Source: Flabesymbios commensalis (lineage: Eukaryota > Annelida > Polychaeta > Terebellida > Flabelligeridae). Taken from it: a stretch of DNA of 64,000 nt. Of the stretch, positions 22,896 to 34,223 are shown in pieces. The stretch is from the NCBI GenBank assembly GCA_964017125.1, contig OZ024908.1, positions 63,811,965 to 63,875,964 on the forward strand, in the 5' to 3' direction. The position numbers and the translations under genes were made by a program. The notes under the pieces were generated by a model. That model made no database searches. It saw nothing but the letters and a program-made list of their open reading frames with translations, and was not told the origin of the DNA. Position 1 is the first letter of the stretch; each line of letters begins with the position of its first letter.

Positions 22896-24230
22896 TTTAC
22901 ACAGCTATTTATTGTTATTGGATGAGAAGTTTTGAATGGAGAATAAGCAAGTTCACATCAGTTCCTACGACTACCACATTGTTAGTATCTGACAGTTTGA
23001 TTGCCGAAATACCACTTAACATGCTTCCGTCTCAGCATGTACCTCAGCATTTTTCACACTTATACCAGTTTTCTGTGAATGGCTTAATAAACTTGACATT
23101 GTTCTTTACCAAAAGTGGCGAATTTGAACATTGAATATAGGAAATTATACTTGGCGATAATTCCGTCTTCGCCGTTCAGTTTGGATCTCGGGTGTCCTCA
23201 ACCATTAATTTTACAGGCTCAAAACATATACAGATCAACTTCAGCACTAAATTACATTTTTCCGATAACATGTAACTGTATGTTATCATAGTTATTGACG
23301 GTGACATCATCTATCTCATCCTTTTTTGAAGTTAGAGAAGTAGATATATAATATGTCTAAATTGCTGTTATCAGGTTATGTGTGGATCTCTCAGCCGATG
23401 GTTGTGTATGTCTGAAAAATGTGTTATCAGCGCATTACCTATCTATGTTATCTATTATCGTCATAAATATAAAACTGAAACTTATTCGATTATCTAAATT
23501 GCTAATCCGATTGAGAAACATATTTTTTATGTGATGTGCACGCTTTGACCAGCACAATATACCTAGAATCATAAGTTGTTCAATTTAAACGACTAATTTA
23601 TCTCAATAGGATTGAAGCTGTTAACTAACTTTTCTTGATTTTTGAACAGTGGATTATACTAACAGAGCAGAGCATGTATGTGGGTCATCATTGTCATGGT
23701 TATGCAAACCACCTTGATGGATCAACTTCATAGTTTGCGCAAACCTAGTAGGCTTGGCCTGAAGGTTACCACCCGTGGCCAATGGACATTTCATGTTAAG
23801 TTAACTTAATTGATTCGTTCTCTACTGTAAAAGCTCGATACATGTGAAAAATCCACATACTAATAGACCTAGAGTGAATATATGGTGAGCGACATGTTAT
23901 CTAGTGCCGAGTAGTTTTCAACAATCATAGAATATGTTTTGTCAGTAGACTAAACTTTCTTACAAAATTACGCTGGTTTCCCTCGGCTTCTAAATGTGAA
24001 GAAAATGGCTTTAAATAAATTATTACTCTGGACTACGATGTGTCGTTTTCCAGGAGCAATATTTGTTTTGTCACTCATAACTTTGTGAAATATTGATAAT
24101 AGATGGTATCGCGGCTCTGAATTTATTTCTGGGTGTGAGAAACCTATATGTAGACACCAAAAACATATTTCTACGTTATTTGGTAGCAAAGTTATGAGTC
24201 TTATGAGACAGTTAGAATTCGTAAATCATT
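22896..24230. other. Intron stretch with no recognised feature
   Basis: Unique-looking A+T-rich DNA between the family A element and the small element next to the transporter exon. Short open frames here have no recognisable content. Confidence 0.4.
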
Positions 24231-24342
24231 TCAGTAAACACGAAACATCGTTTTGTATAACATTCATACAATGTTGGTCCAGCGTCGAAGACGTTGGGCC
24301 GACATTGTGTGAGTGTTATACAGATGTTTTGTGTTTGCTGGG
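24231..24342. mobile_element. CCCAGCAAAC-family inverted-repeat element next to a splice donor
   Basis: The ends are CAGTAAACACGAAACATC and GATGTTTTGTGTTTGCTGGG in inverted arrangement, with a core ttggtccagcgtcgaagacg / ttgggccgacattgtgtgag. The right end lies 14 bases from the donor GT at 24355-24356 of the transporter exon. Relatives are at 36759, 45182, 51010 and 51931. Confidence 0.75.
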
Positions 24343-24356
24343 ATATGTCAACTTAC

Positions 24357-24588
24357 CAAAGCCGTTTGTGAAGACGTTATACATGGTGGCCATCCAGGAT
24401 AAGGCCAGCGTGCTCTCGTGGTATTCCAGCTTCAGGTCTGGTAGGAGGATACCAGGTACTCTCTGGAAGGCTCCGTGGAGGTAGAACACCATGAAGGTGG
24501 ACGAGAGAATCATCATCTGAGTCACAATAGACTCCTTGGGATGAGATGACACTGATGGAGGCTCCATGATGAGCTGGCAAACGTTCGT
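24357..24588 (-). CDS. Monocarboxylate-transporter-like (SLC16/MFS) gene, first visible coding exon
   Basis: This exon has a clean acceptor (pyrimidine-rich tract ending ttttcag) at 24589-24590 and a GTAAGT donor starting at 24356. The likely start is the ATG at 24567, which gives 70 residues plus one base (phase 1). The peptide has a hydrophobic segment at about residues 17-40 and a second one that begins after the stretch LKLEYHESTLALSWMATM. This matches TM1, the following loop and TM2 of SLC16 proteins. Joining to the exon at 3209 gives ...NGFGLFSGIAVKRFGSRR, the family's TM2-loop-TM3 pattern. The DGGWGW motif that usually precedes TM1 is absent; the protein reads MEPPSVSSHPKES there instead. 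The frame is also open from the acceptor to the ATG, so an upstream coding exon cannot be excluded. The family moves monocarboxylates or related small molecules across membranes; the substrate here is unknown. Confidence 0.8.
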
Positions 24589-24726
24589 CTGAAAATAAAA
24601 CACACTCTGTGTGGTAATGTTTAAACATAACAACGGTGAAATATTGTTGTATTGACCATGTTAACTATGGAGATCAAAGGTTTTTTTTTAGTTGAAATCG
24701 TGAAGGGGCCCTGGGATAGTGGTTAA

Positions 24727-25266
24727 AGCAGCTCCTTGGGATGACATCAATTTTCGTTTTTAATTCCGTACTGAAGTAGTGTATCCCACGGATCATGTTT
24801 TTATTTTTTTCAGAATTGTCATATTTTTACAAATATTTTTAATCAACATTTCTATGAAACCAGAAGTAACCCAAGCAAACTATTTGTATACATGAAGGAC
24901 GATTGAAAGTTTTCACAGCATTGGGCCACATGCTCATGGCATCGGCCCAACGCTGGGTAGACAATCAGTGCTGCACGTGTGTCCTCCCGTGTCCTGACTA
25001 TAAGACACCAATTAGCGGCGACTGCTTTGATCTTACCGTCCAAGACGTAGGAATATGTGATGTAAAGTGCTGAATATTGCTGACTTGTTTTGTTTACATG
25101 GTAATATACTACCTGGAAATACAACTATTTCACTCTTTTTCTGTGCTTTAAAATTGTTTTTTGACTTTTTCGTATTTTCAGTTAAGATCAGTAGGCTATA
25201 TAGCTTCATATAAATTAAATTTTCAAAATTGACAACATTAAAAATGTCTCATCCCAAGGGGTCCCT
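24727..25266 (-). mobile_element. TTAA-flanked element, 540 bp (family C)
   Basis: TTAA occurs at 24723-24726 and 25267-25270. The ends are AGCAGCTCCTTGGGATGACA and, in complement, AGGGACCCCTTGGGATGAGA. They share the CYCCTTGGGATGA core, so they are short inverted repeats with distinct outermost bases. A second copy in the opposite orientation is at 40698-41234. Just left of it, gggccctgggatagtggtta looks like the start of a composite SINE head, so the element may have landed in a SINE A-box region. Confidence 0.85.
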
Positions 25267-25455
25267 TTAACACCGCCAGGTGGCCCAACATTATTTTATA
25301 ATACTTGACCCAATGTATCGTGTTATCCGGGTAGTGACCTTTCGGGGGGGAAAGTGCGAACTCCTTTTTTAGTTTCCTATAAAATTAATCCACCAGTGTC
25401 CGGCATGTTGGTGCCAGACCCCTCAACACCTAAATATATACCCCTTCCCATTTAA

Positions 25456-25694
25456 CCCTTTATCCGCCGGTGCTGCATATATTCGGGGTTTTCATCTTTT
25501 ATTAGCACATTAAGTACCACATTTTAAATCATGTTAAAGATAAAATGTCACATCAACCAGCAATATTTGAAAAGAGTTGACCTCCATTTTGTCAAATCTG
25601 AATAATTTTCACTCACTTGAAGTTGTGGTTCGCGTCAGCGAGACACAACTTCAAGTGGGTGAAAATTAAAATTGAATAATTTGCGGGTGAAGGG
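25456..25694 (-). mobile_element. TTAA-flanked element, 239 bp (family A), intact-looking
   Basis: Perfect TTAA flanks lie at 25452-25455 and 25695-25698. The ends are CCCTTTATCCGCC and GCGGGTGAAGGG. The interior is the reverse complement of the copy at 7711-7949 and exactly as long (239 bp). It contains the paired hairpin arms ttcactcacttgaagttgtg and cacaacttcaagtgggtgaa. Confidence 0.9.
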
Positions 25695-25698
25695 TTAA

Positions 25699-26458
25699 GG
25701 GCTGGTGTCTGGGATGCATCGTTGGTGCCATTAGAGACTCAGAGTAGACAATGAACTGTGCTGGGGTGGGCAAGTACTCGCGACATAGCCCCATGTGGCG
25801 ACAGAAGCAAAATCTTTGCAATACAAATCTGTAAAATTGACCATTCAGAGCACGTAAAAGTAGAAATTGCCCACCCTCAGTGTGACTGACATTTTTCAAT
25901 TATTCATTATTTTTTGGGGAGACTATGCTTAGATTGATAGTAGTTATAATAGACTACTCTACCCTATGATAATTATAACACACCACAGGCACAATCCACA
26001 GTAGGCTATGGGGATCGCTTAAAACGGACAACGACTTAGAGCTGGGCGTGTTGCTCTCCCAAGCACTTGACGCTGCTTAAAATAAAAAGAATAAGAACCA
26101 CGATATAAAGATTATTCCCCAATTACCATGTAATAGTATATAGTCTAATAATTATAGTACTCTAGTATAGCCACTCACACGAAATAATTCAGATACAGCT
26201 GGGACTCAACAGTTTCTATTTTACTAGAGACGAAATCAAGGCTAATAATTGGAAATGGGCAGTAAAGTTGTTTTAACAATGTGGAAGAACAACCAATACT
26301 AACAAGAATATCTGATATAGGCCTAAATGATGATCAACTGAAAGATAATGTTTGCATTAAAATTATTCTGTTATAGGGGAAGGTGGAAAATTAATAAAGA
26401 TGAAATCAAAATAAATATCTCAGGAATTTTAAGTGATCATTAGTAAACGAGTTTGCTT
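25699..26458. other. Intergenic stretch with no recognised feature
   Basis: It lies upstream of the transporter's first visible exon. An upstream 5' UTR exon or promoter could be here, but I found no convincing signal. Confidence 0.3.
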
Positions 26459-26572
26459 TTCGAATCCTGTGTCATCTCACTCATCTCACCATCTTCAGGT
26501 GGTTCTCCTCGCCCAATTTAGCATTTATGTACACAAAAGTGGCCTAAAGCCCGATTCTTTCATTTCATTTTT
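26459..26572 (+). mobile_element. Composite SINE, 3' part only
   Basis: It runs from ttcgaatcctgtgtcatctc through ctcaccatcttcaggtggtt to ggcctaaagcccgattcttt and an ATTTC tail. The head and the start of the second tRNA-like module are missing. Confidence 0.75.
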
Positions 26573-26790
26573 TTTATTTGGAATCGTCACAAATGTCTTA
26601 GTTACTTCTTTCCGCCTCATTTGAATGTTATGGGTCTACCGCCATTATAAATATTTTAGCTATTTTAAGCTCTGTTGTGTGCGGGGATTGTCTTTATACG
26701 TCAGAATCTGACGTCTACAGACGTCAGAATCTGACGTCTACAGACGTCAGAATCTGACGTATAAAGACGGTTCCCGGGCTGAAATGTTTT
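26573..26790 (+). mobile_element. TTAA element family D fragment with expanded hairpin
   Basis: The left part matches the 37420-37660 copy (aatcgtcacaaatgtcttag, ctcatttgaatgttatgggt). The hairpin at 26695-26770 has three successive gacgtcagaatctgacgt units instead of two, so the stem module has been amplified. TTAA flanks were not found, and the left end abuts a SINE tail. Confidence 0.65.
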
Positions 26791-27807
26791 TTTTACTTCC
26801 ATTATGAAGCTTTTTGAGCCATGAAACAAAGTCTTTCTTTAGTTATCCAATTTCACTAATGGTAAATGAGCTTAAAGTAAGTTAGTCGTCATGATTCGCT
26901 GAGTGAACATTGTGGACACACCCGCATGCGCATCATGGTCAACGCCCGCAGGAGTGGGATCCGCCGAAATGTAAATATTATTGTTCAGTGAAGCAAATTC
27001 TAATATATTAACTTAAGACACATGAATTTAGATACAAGCGGAGTATATTCCAAGTTCTAATAACAGAAGGGGTCAAATAACATAGGTTTCATACTGGGCC
27101 AGCAAATTGGACAGCACATAATCTCCTAACTAATTTGCTGTACATCAAGTGCAGAAACGCTGTCCCATTGGAACACGGGTACACTGTCCCTTTGCATTGG
27201 ATAGTTGATTTCAAGGTTCACAATTTGACGGAAAATAATATTTATTTTATATTACATTTTACGCTTATTCTCACGTAAAATATTTATACGAATATACGAG
27301 CACGAATTAGTTTATTTTGATCGCTCTATGTAGCGATTTACGTCGTATTCGTATGCGATGCCGTACTAGGATTTCCATAGATGACGTAATTATTTTGGCC
27401 TAAACAAGAGCCGAGAAAATTTGAAATAAATCAAAATAAAACGCGAAATATTTTATAATTACTAACTAAAAAAATCAAAAATAATTTTAAAATGTTAAGA
27501 TATTTTTTTATAAATTTCCTTTTTTATATATTTTAAAATTAATTTTACCCATTTAAAAATATTTTTCTTTAAATATATGTTTTTTAATTAATTCCTTATT
27601 TAATTAGAATCGTGTTTGTATTTTTCGCATGGACAGTAGAAATCTTTAAATGCTACATATGACAATTAAAATAACAGTTGCAATTCCATTTAAACACAAA
27701 ACGTCGACTCAATGTTGTTTTAATATTGGGCCTGCATAGCGGACAGTGACACAATAACAGTAACCCAAAGTGAGTGTTATAGACGAAAATCAGTGTGTTG
27801 TTCTTCC
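26791..27807. other. Stretch with no recognised gene
   Basis: Very A+T-rich, especially 27240-27620. At 27700-27770 there is a decayed piece of the small-element core (tcaatgttgttttaatattg, gggcctgcatagcggacagt). Nothing else was supported. Confidence 0.35.
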
Positions 27808-28033
27808 TCATGGACCAGAACACGTGTGAAAGTTAGTATTGTGGGGAGCCTCCGTGACCGAGAGGTAGCGTGCTCGGCCTCAGACCGCCAGGGCTCGAAT
27901 TTCGAATCCTGTGTCTGGAGGACAGTGTCATCTCAATCATCTCACCATCCTCAGGAGGTTCTCCTGGCCCAGTTTAGCCTATATGTGCACAAAGGTGGCC
28001 TAAAGCCCGATTCATTCCATTCATGGACCAGAA
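27808..28033 (+). mobile_element. Composite SINE, 5'-truncated copy with 13-bp target duplication
   Basis: TCATGGACCAGAA occurs at 27808-27820 and 28021-28033. The insert starts cacgtgtgaaagttagtatt, that is, after the first tRNA-like head. It carries the second module (gtgaccgagaggtagcgtgc ... ggctcgaatttcgaatcctg) and the full 3' part to gcccgattcattccat. A clean duplication around a 5'-truncated copy shows LINE-style retroposition. Confidence 0.9.
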
Positions 28034-28315
28034 TCCTAAATGTCTAGGATATAATTAAGGAAAGAACTAAGGAGACAAGTTAAAATATCTCTTCGACGTG
28101 TATTCCTTCCACCACCATCGCCGGTGCTGGCCAACATTCATTCAATACTTGCCTACGATGTACCTGGTACAGAAGATGTAGGTCTACCCACCAAATTCCG
28201 GTTCAATGTTGTGCCAGCGTTGCAGCCCATTGCTGGTTCAATACCGGTCAATTGTCTACGACGCTGGCCCAACACTAATCTATCACCGGGTCTGATGTAT
28301 TCTTTGCGCAAAAAA

Positions 28316-28407
28316 TGAAATGAATCGGGCTTTAGGCCACCTTTGTGCACATACAGGCCACATTGGACCTGGAGAACCTCCTGAGGATGGTAAGATGAGT
28401 GAGATCA
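28316..28407 (-). mobile_element. Composite SINE, 3' tail fragment
   Basis: In complement it reads from ctcactcatctt through accatcctcaggaggttctc to gtgcacaaaggtggcctaaa and the tail gcccgattcatttcattttt. Only the last part of the SINE is present. Confidence 0.75.
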
Positions 28408-28577
28408 ATCAATCAATAAAAACAGAGCTCAGAGGTGCACATCTCCTTAGTGTGATCATGTGTCACAATCTAGACCAAAGCAGGTTCGTCAACAGGCACC
28501 CGGCTGCTGAGGGACTAGGGTGGAAAGCCAGGTAAAATAGATGAAATTGAAATAATTGCTGGAATGTTAAGATTGTT

Positions 28578-28814
28578 TTGGCATTACGTATTGGCACAGG
28601 CAGGGCTGGACCAGATATAGAGAAAGCTCTTGACCCAGACCTAGTCCTTATACGAGGAACAACAAATCTATTTGAATTTGTGGAGCGTAGATATTTTGAG
28701 GATTTCGGCCGAACAAGTAAGTCTGCCAGATATGCAGGTTGGTTGTCTTTTAGGGCTCGGAAAATTATTGCGCATATTAAAATGAATGCGAAACTTGACA
28801 GGGGGCCAATGTAA
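28578..28814 (+). other. Small open frame of unknown nature
   Basis: This is an ATG-started frame of 78 codons with normal amino-acid composition, including GTTNLFEFVERRYFEDFGRT and SKSARYAGWLSFRARKIIAH. I do not recognise the family. It lies between a SINE fragment and a LINE fragment, so a mobile-element origin is as likely as a host exon. Confidence 0.3.
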
Positions 28815-28829
28815 CTTGTTTCAGAATTG

Positions 28830-29375
28830 TAACGGAACGACTAAATCGTGGGGCCTTGGTTACCACTCTCTTGCAAGGCAGTTCTGAACGCGCTGTAATC
28901 TAGCGATATATTTTTCTGGTATATTTTAAAAAAGTGAGTTACATAAATCTAACTTACTACTGACGAGTGCCACTGTAATTTGCTTGGCAAGATCTAAGGA
29001 CAGACTTTTTCGAATTAGACACAGGTCACGGATATGATAGAAGCATGCCCTACATGTTTGAGATATGTGTTTTCAGAAATTCAGGCTCCTGTCGAATAGT
29101 ACACCAATATTTTTAGCTGAGGTAGATGGATTTGTGTCTTGACCTAGAATTAAGCATGGGAAATTATTCTCGTTGAAGTTTGGTCCCAGCGTTTGGTCTT
29201 GCTAGGATTAGGCTTCAGCTTAGATCCTGTCATCCAGGCCGACACACTCATTAAACAATGTTGCAACTTCTCAAGAGATTCCTTAGCGTTTGAAACTGAT
29301 AGAGACATGTGAATTTGAGTATCATCAGTCCGAAGTCTAAAATTCAAATTCAAAGTGGCTGCCAAAAACCCATAA
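28830..29375 (-). pseudogene. CR1/L2-like LINE fragment, RT palm and thumb
   Basis: On the minus strand the frame at 29365-29150 reads TDDTQIHMSLSVSNAKESLE and MTGSKLKPNPSKTK. The Tyr-Ala of the YADD box is changed to Arg-Thr, but the two Asp are kept. Other frames continue with NNFPCLILGQDTNPSTSAKN, IGVLFDRSLNF and CFYHIRDLCLIRKSLSLDLA. This is the block after the catalytic site in CR1/L2/Rex-type elements. It is broken by frameshifts and a stop. Both the 5' part and a recognisable 3' tail are missing. Confidence 0.8.
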
Positions 29376-30329
29376 GCAAGATCTCAATCAATTTGTCATA
29401 ATAAAAATAACCCAACAAAGTTCAAAATGGCTGCCAAAAAGTCCAAACACATTTCCCCTCTAGTTATTATTATTATTCTATGTGATGCGCAATTTATCCC
29501 TGAGTTTTTTTTATCCAATCGACTTTAAACCTTGGCTCAATGACCCTGAGGTATTGTGTTTGTTTGCTATATCTTTTTTTTAGGAAATCGGAATAGTTTA
29601 GCTGGATTAAATCCGGATTTTAGTATCTCTAAAGAGACGTAGCTCCAAAGAAAGGTATTTCTATTGAATGAGGGATTGTCATTTCAACTTTTTAGTTTTT
29701 CCTCCTTTTTCAGTGGCTGATCATTCCCCGAGTTTTCAATATTTTTAAAATTTGTGTGGTGTCCCATAATCACACACACAAGCACGTTAATCACATCTTT
29801 GTACGATATGTTTACCTATTATATATTCTGTACTAAATACATTTGAAGGCGAGGTGGGTTTTAATTTTCATGTCATTTGAATAGGGGGGGGGGGGGGGGT
29901 GGAAGCAATACATGTCAGCTGATATCCATTGATTGCATGAATAGACTAAGGCTGAAATGCGGTCAGTGCATGTGTCCGGGCTAGGTCGCCCTATTAAGCC
30001 TTTGAATGCTAGATTTGCTGATTAAATTGCATTTGCCTAATGTTGTTTCATGGCAGGACCAGTCTTGCAGACGGATGCCCACCATTGAACCAACCTTGAG
30101 TGTAATTTGTTTTACTAAGGACATTAGTGACCTGCCAAGTGCTACATTTGACAATTAAAATAACAGTTGTAACTCTATCAAACAGGAAACGTCGACCCAA
30201 TGTTGCATTAAGATCGGGTATGTGTCGCAGACAGTGATACAACATTAAACCAACAGAGAGTTAAGTCAATGTGTTTCCTGTGCACACTGAATGTGCTTCT
30301 ATTTGACAAACAAATATCTGTCTATTCAA
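29376..30329. other. Stretch with no gene; poly-G run
   Basis: A G run sits at about 29886-29900. A decayed small-element core occurs at 30050-30290 (accaaccttgagtgtaattt, cgacccaatgttgcattaag). The rest shows nothing I can support. Confidence 0.35.
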
Positions 30330-30915
30330 AAGTACAAAAGCACAGTGTTCGAGTGCGCAAATGCGTAAGTGCGCAAGTAGCTACGCAAGTGCACAAGTAT
30401 GCAAGTGCGCAACTTGCGCAAGTATGCAAGAGTGCGTGAGTGTTTGTGAAAGTGCTTAAGCAAGTATTTGCGCCAGTTTGCGCAAGTTCATACGCAAGTG
30501 CGCAAAGTACGCAATTGAGCAAGTACTTGAGCAAGTGCACAAGTACTCGCGAAAGTGCTTGCGCAAGTACTTGCACAAGTGCGTAAGTGCGCAAGTACCT
30601 GCGCAAGTGTGCAAGTGCTTGAACAAGTATTTGCGCAGTACTTGCGCAAGTGCGTGCGCGATTATGCAAGAGCGTATGCAAATGCACAAGTGCGTACGCA
30701 AGTGCACAAATACTTGCGCAAATACTTGCACAAGTATTGAAGTGAGCAAGCACTTGCGCAAGTGCACAAGTACTTGTGCAAGTATGCAAGAAGGCGCAAG
30801 TACGCAAGTGGTTGCACAAGTTCTTGCACAAGTGCGTAAGTGCGCAAGTACTTGCGAAACTGCTTGTGCAAGTGCGTAAGTGTGCAAGTACTAGCGCAAA
30901 TAGCCGACTTGCGCA
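30330..30915. repeat. Minisatellite of GCGCAAGT/ACTTGCGC units
   Basis: Nearly 600 bp built from 6-12-bp variants such as gcgcaagt, acttgcgcaagtgc and cacaagtgcgta. Both strands use the same motif, because ACTTGCGCAAGT is its own reverse complement. Four or more overlapping open frames on both strands come from the period and are not genes. Confidence 0.9.
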
Positions 30916-31315
30916 AGTAGAAACCTTTTAAATGTTACATTACGCAATTAAAATAACAGTTGTAATTCCAGCAAACACGCAACGTCGATCTAACGTTGTT
31001 AAACATGTAGTAGATATAATGCTCACACTGATCCTATTTTCAAATAGTTGACCCTTCTAAAACTAAACGATATTCAACAATTACAGCAGCTTAATTTTTA
31101 TAAAATACAAAACCATACTCCACATTTGTATTTCAATTCCTTTTTACCCAGACGTCACACAGATATTCACAGACACAGCACACATCAAATAATTCAATAC
31201 CTAACAAGTATTTGCTCAAAAATTTGATATGCCCCATTTATTAAATAATTATCCATCAAATATCATTAATAAAATCATTAATAAAATTAATAAAATCCAT
31301 CTCAGGCATTGACCC

Positions 31316-32420
31316 TTTAACCCTTAACCCTTTAAGTCCTCACGATGCATTAAAGCATCATTTCACATCCATGAAAACATAATTAATTTTCCTACAACAA
31401 AGAGTTTTAGAATGAAAATTTCCATTAAACGGGCTTACCAATACATTGTAATTTTCCGTAATTTTTATACCACATCAAATCATCTTCATCCACTACAAGT
31501 CGGAAATTGCGACAGCAATTCGCGGCTTGTAGTGGATGAAGGATCGACTTTAGTCGTCACAATCTGACGTCTACAGACATCAGATTCTGACGACCAAAGT
31601 CGGTCCCCACGCAGTAAGGATGAACCATTGGTCACGATTACACCCGTTTTTTTTAAAAAATTTATCAGCAAAATAAATACCAGCTTTCAAACAAGTTAAA
31701 GATAAAACATGACATCAATCAGCAATAATTCAAAATCGTTGACCTCTTTTTTGTTAAACTCGAATAATTATCTTGAAGTGGATGAAAATTGCAATTAAAT
31801 GACTTCGCGATGAACCCTTATCTCGTTAATTTAATTTATTTTAATTTTCATCCACTTGAGGTTGTATCTCGCTATAACTATCCACAACCTCAAGTGGGTG
31901 AAAATTACTCATATTATTATCATTATATTATTTTCTTTTAATCCAAGACCAAACTTTTACAAATTTTGATGCTCAAGCATTCATTTCATTCCCAATAACA
32001 GGGAATTAAAAATAATTCTGCATAACAATGAATTTACTGTTCATGTTTTTTTGTATGGCATCACTAATGGTACAAATAACTTGCACATAAATCAGGCTAC
32101 CCAAGAATATGTTATCGCCACCAACCGATTTAACCTGCTGAATAATTTGTCTCAAGTCTTACAATAATTGCCATAACTATTCTTGATTGCTTATATCAAT
32201 GATTGAATGTATAATGATTTTTGTGCAGCAATATCATACCACTTTATTTACATGTCAGGGAACAATTATTATTTTTACTTTTTTTTCATCTCAAAAAAAA
32301 ACCTCGATTACATTTGTATTAGCTTCACTTGTTAAGAAAATATGTTTACACTAATTAATCGGCTAATAAAATGGATTAAAAACAATTATCGTGGTGATTA
32401 GCAGGCAAAGGGTTAAATGA
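31316..32420. mobile_element. Cluster of TTAA-type elements (families E, D and A related)
   Basis: TTAA at 31324-31327 is followed by CCCTTTAAGTCCTCACGATG, the start of a family E element. Its stem catcttcatccactacaagt ... cttgtagtggatgaag lies at 31488-31546. Directly after it comes a family D hairpin (31547-31612: gactttagtcgtcacaatct ... cagattctgacgaccaaagt). Then come pieces of family A (31680-31760 and the hairpin arms at 31850-31905: ttcatccacttgaggttgt / cacaacctcaagtgggtgaa). At 32400-32416 a caaagggttaaatga end appears. The cluster is probably nested or recombined copies; the order of events is unclear. Confidence 0.6.
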
Positions 32421-32507
32421 TTAACAGAAACACGTAAAGACTATAATAGACTGGCCGCTACATCGTGTAGGCCTAACGTTAATGATTGAATATCCATCCG
32501 CTGAAAT

Positions 32508-32756
32508 TTGCTATATAGTAGTATTCACCATCGAAATGACATCTCACACGTTAACAGAACAATTGACACTATAAATCACAATGTCAAAGAATTCTGCAAC
32601 ACCCAGAATTTCAGATTTTTAGATAATGGTACAGACGCTAGTGACCCTCATACAACAAGACCGAACAGAAGTGGTCTTCACTTGAACTCAAAAGGAAAAC
32701 GTGATGACGCAGACCGCATCATAACAACTTGCCTCTCAAACGGACAAGGAGCATGA
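32508..32756 (+). pseudogene. LINE ORF1, C-terminal part of SGNH/GDSL-esterase-like domain
   Basis: The frame reads RNDISHVNRTIDTINHNVKE, FCNTQNFRFLDNG and PNRSGLHLNSKGKRDDADRI. The last block is the D/H-containing end (Block V, ..SG.HLN..G) of SGNH hydrolases, as found in ORF1 of CR1-type LINEs. The front half of the domain with the catalytic Ser is not present upstream, so this copy is 5'-truncated or diverged there. Confidence 0.7.
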
Positions 32757-33017
32757 CCACGTAAACCTATCACCAACACTACAGTTTAGCCGCAGCGACC
32801 TACCCGATCTGCCCACCCTCACTACTCCAGGCGTCCGATGAGAGACAAGCCGACAATTCCTGCTCTGATGGACCTGCCCATGATTCCTCCTCGTCGCTCA
32901 CCCCATGGACTGTGGATGTGCTGTCCCCAGGTAAACATGCCTCATTACTTAACTTTTTAGACTCGCTGCCTTCCCTTAATGAAGTTATTAAAGAACTAAA
33001 TAACGAGGAGCTTTATA

Positions 33018-33690
33018 ATGAGTCAGACCTCATTGGACATTCACCCTATCCAGATGATCATGATTTTATTGGTCAATCTCGATTCTTATCGGACAAAATT
33101 CACTATCCTTAGTTTAAACTGTCAAAGTTTAAATGCAAAAATAGACCATATAAAAGCGAAGTTATATTACTTTGGACAACATGATATACATTTTAGTGTG
33201 ATATGTCTACAGGAAACCTGGCTAGATGAAAATTAAGACACTTGTTTACTAGAATTAGATGATTATACCTTGACTTCTCAAAGCAAAATTTGTAGTGCAC
33301 ACGGTGGGCTACTAATATTAAAACATCGTATAAGCATACAACTTTATCTTTTCATAAACCGTCTAACATATGGGAAGGTCAATTGATAGAAATTGTAATA
33401 AACGAGGTGACTAATAAGAAATTGATCCTCGGTAATATATATAGACCACCAAACACATGAATGAATTTAGTGAAACTCTAGATTATTTGCAAAACCAAAA
33501 ACGTGAGATTATAATTGCGGGTGATTATAACATAGACCTATTAAGGCTTAAAGAGAAACCCATGTTTAATGAGTACTTTGACTCTGTTCTCGGATCTGGG
33601 TTTTTCCCCAAAATAACTTTGCCAACAAGACTCTCGAACCAATCGGGTACACTCATTGATAATTTTCTATGCAAACTATCCCCATATTAT
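33018..33690 (+). pseudogene. LINE ORF2, AP-endonuclease domain
   Basis: The motifs in order are: FTILSLNCQSLNAKIDHIKA, CLQETWLDEN, CSAHGGLLILKHR, then in the frame from 33457 IIIAGDYNIDLLRLKEK, and TLIDNFLCKLS near the end. These are the N, QE, GG, GD.N and LIDNF blocks of APE endonucleases from Jockey/CR1-group LINEs. A stop follows DEN at 33234 and a frameshift precedes 33457. Downstream, the same frame runs on to 34287 through a Lys-rich linker. Confidence 0.8.
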
Positions 33691-34223
33691 TCAAATACCA
33701 AAACAGGTGTTCCATTAAGTGACATATCAGACAATCTCCCATACTTCATAAGCCTGAATCAAACAGTAAATAGAAAAACAGGCCCCACATTTAAAACAAT
33801 CAGGGACAAAAGCATATCGGCCATAAATAATCTCCAAGTCGAATTGCAAAGAAATAATCTAAGTGAACAACTTGATAACAAGATAGACGCTGATCCAGAA
33901 CTAAATTACAATACTCTCATAAAGCATATACATGTATGTCAAAGCGTTCAAAAATGTCTACCTCGACAATCTGTAAAATTCAATAAGCACAAACACAAAA
34001 AATCAAAATCCAAATGGATTACAAATGAAATTGTACGATCAATAGCATCTAGAGATAGACTTTATGCAAAATTAAAAAGTAATTCACTGAATTCAAAAGA
34101 GAAAAATAAACTGAAAAGTAATTTAAAAACCTGTAATGCACTACTAAGCAAACGTATTCGCGAAGCGAAAAAAATCCATTACCATTCATGTTTCAATAAA
34201 TGTAGACACAACATTAAGAAACA

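Noticed and set aside
30322-30916. Overlapping Cys/Ala/Thr-rich open frames on both strands
   Set aside because: They result from a stop-free short repeat; the composition is set by the GCGCAAGT unit.
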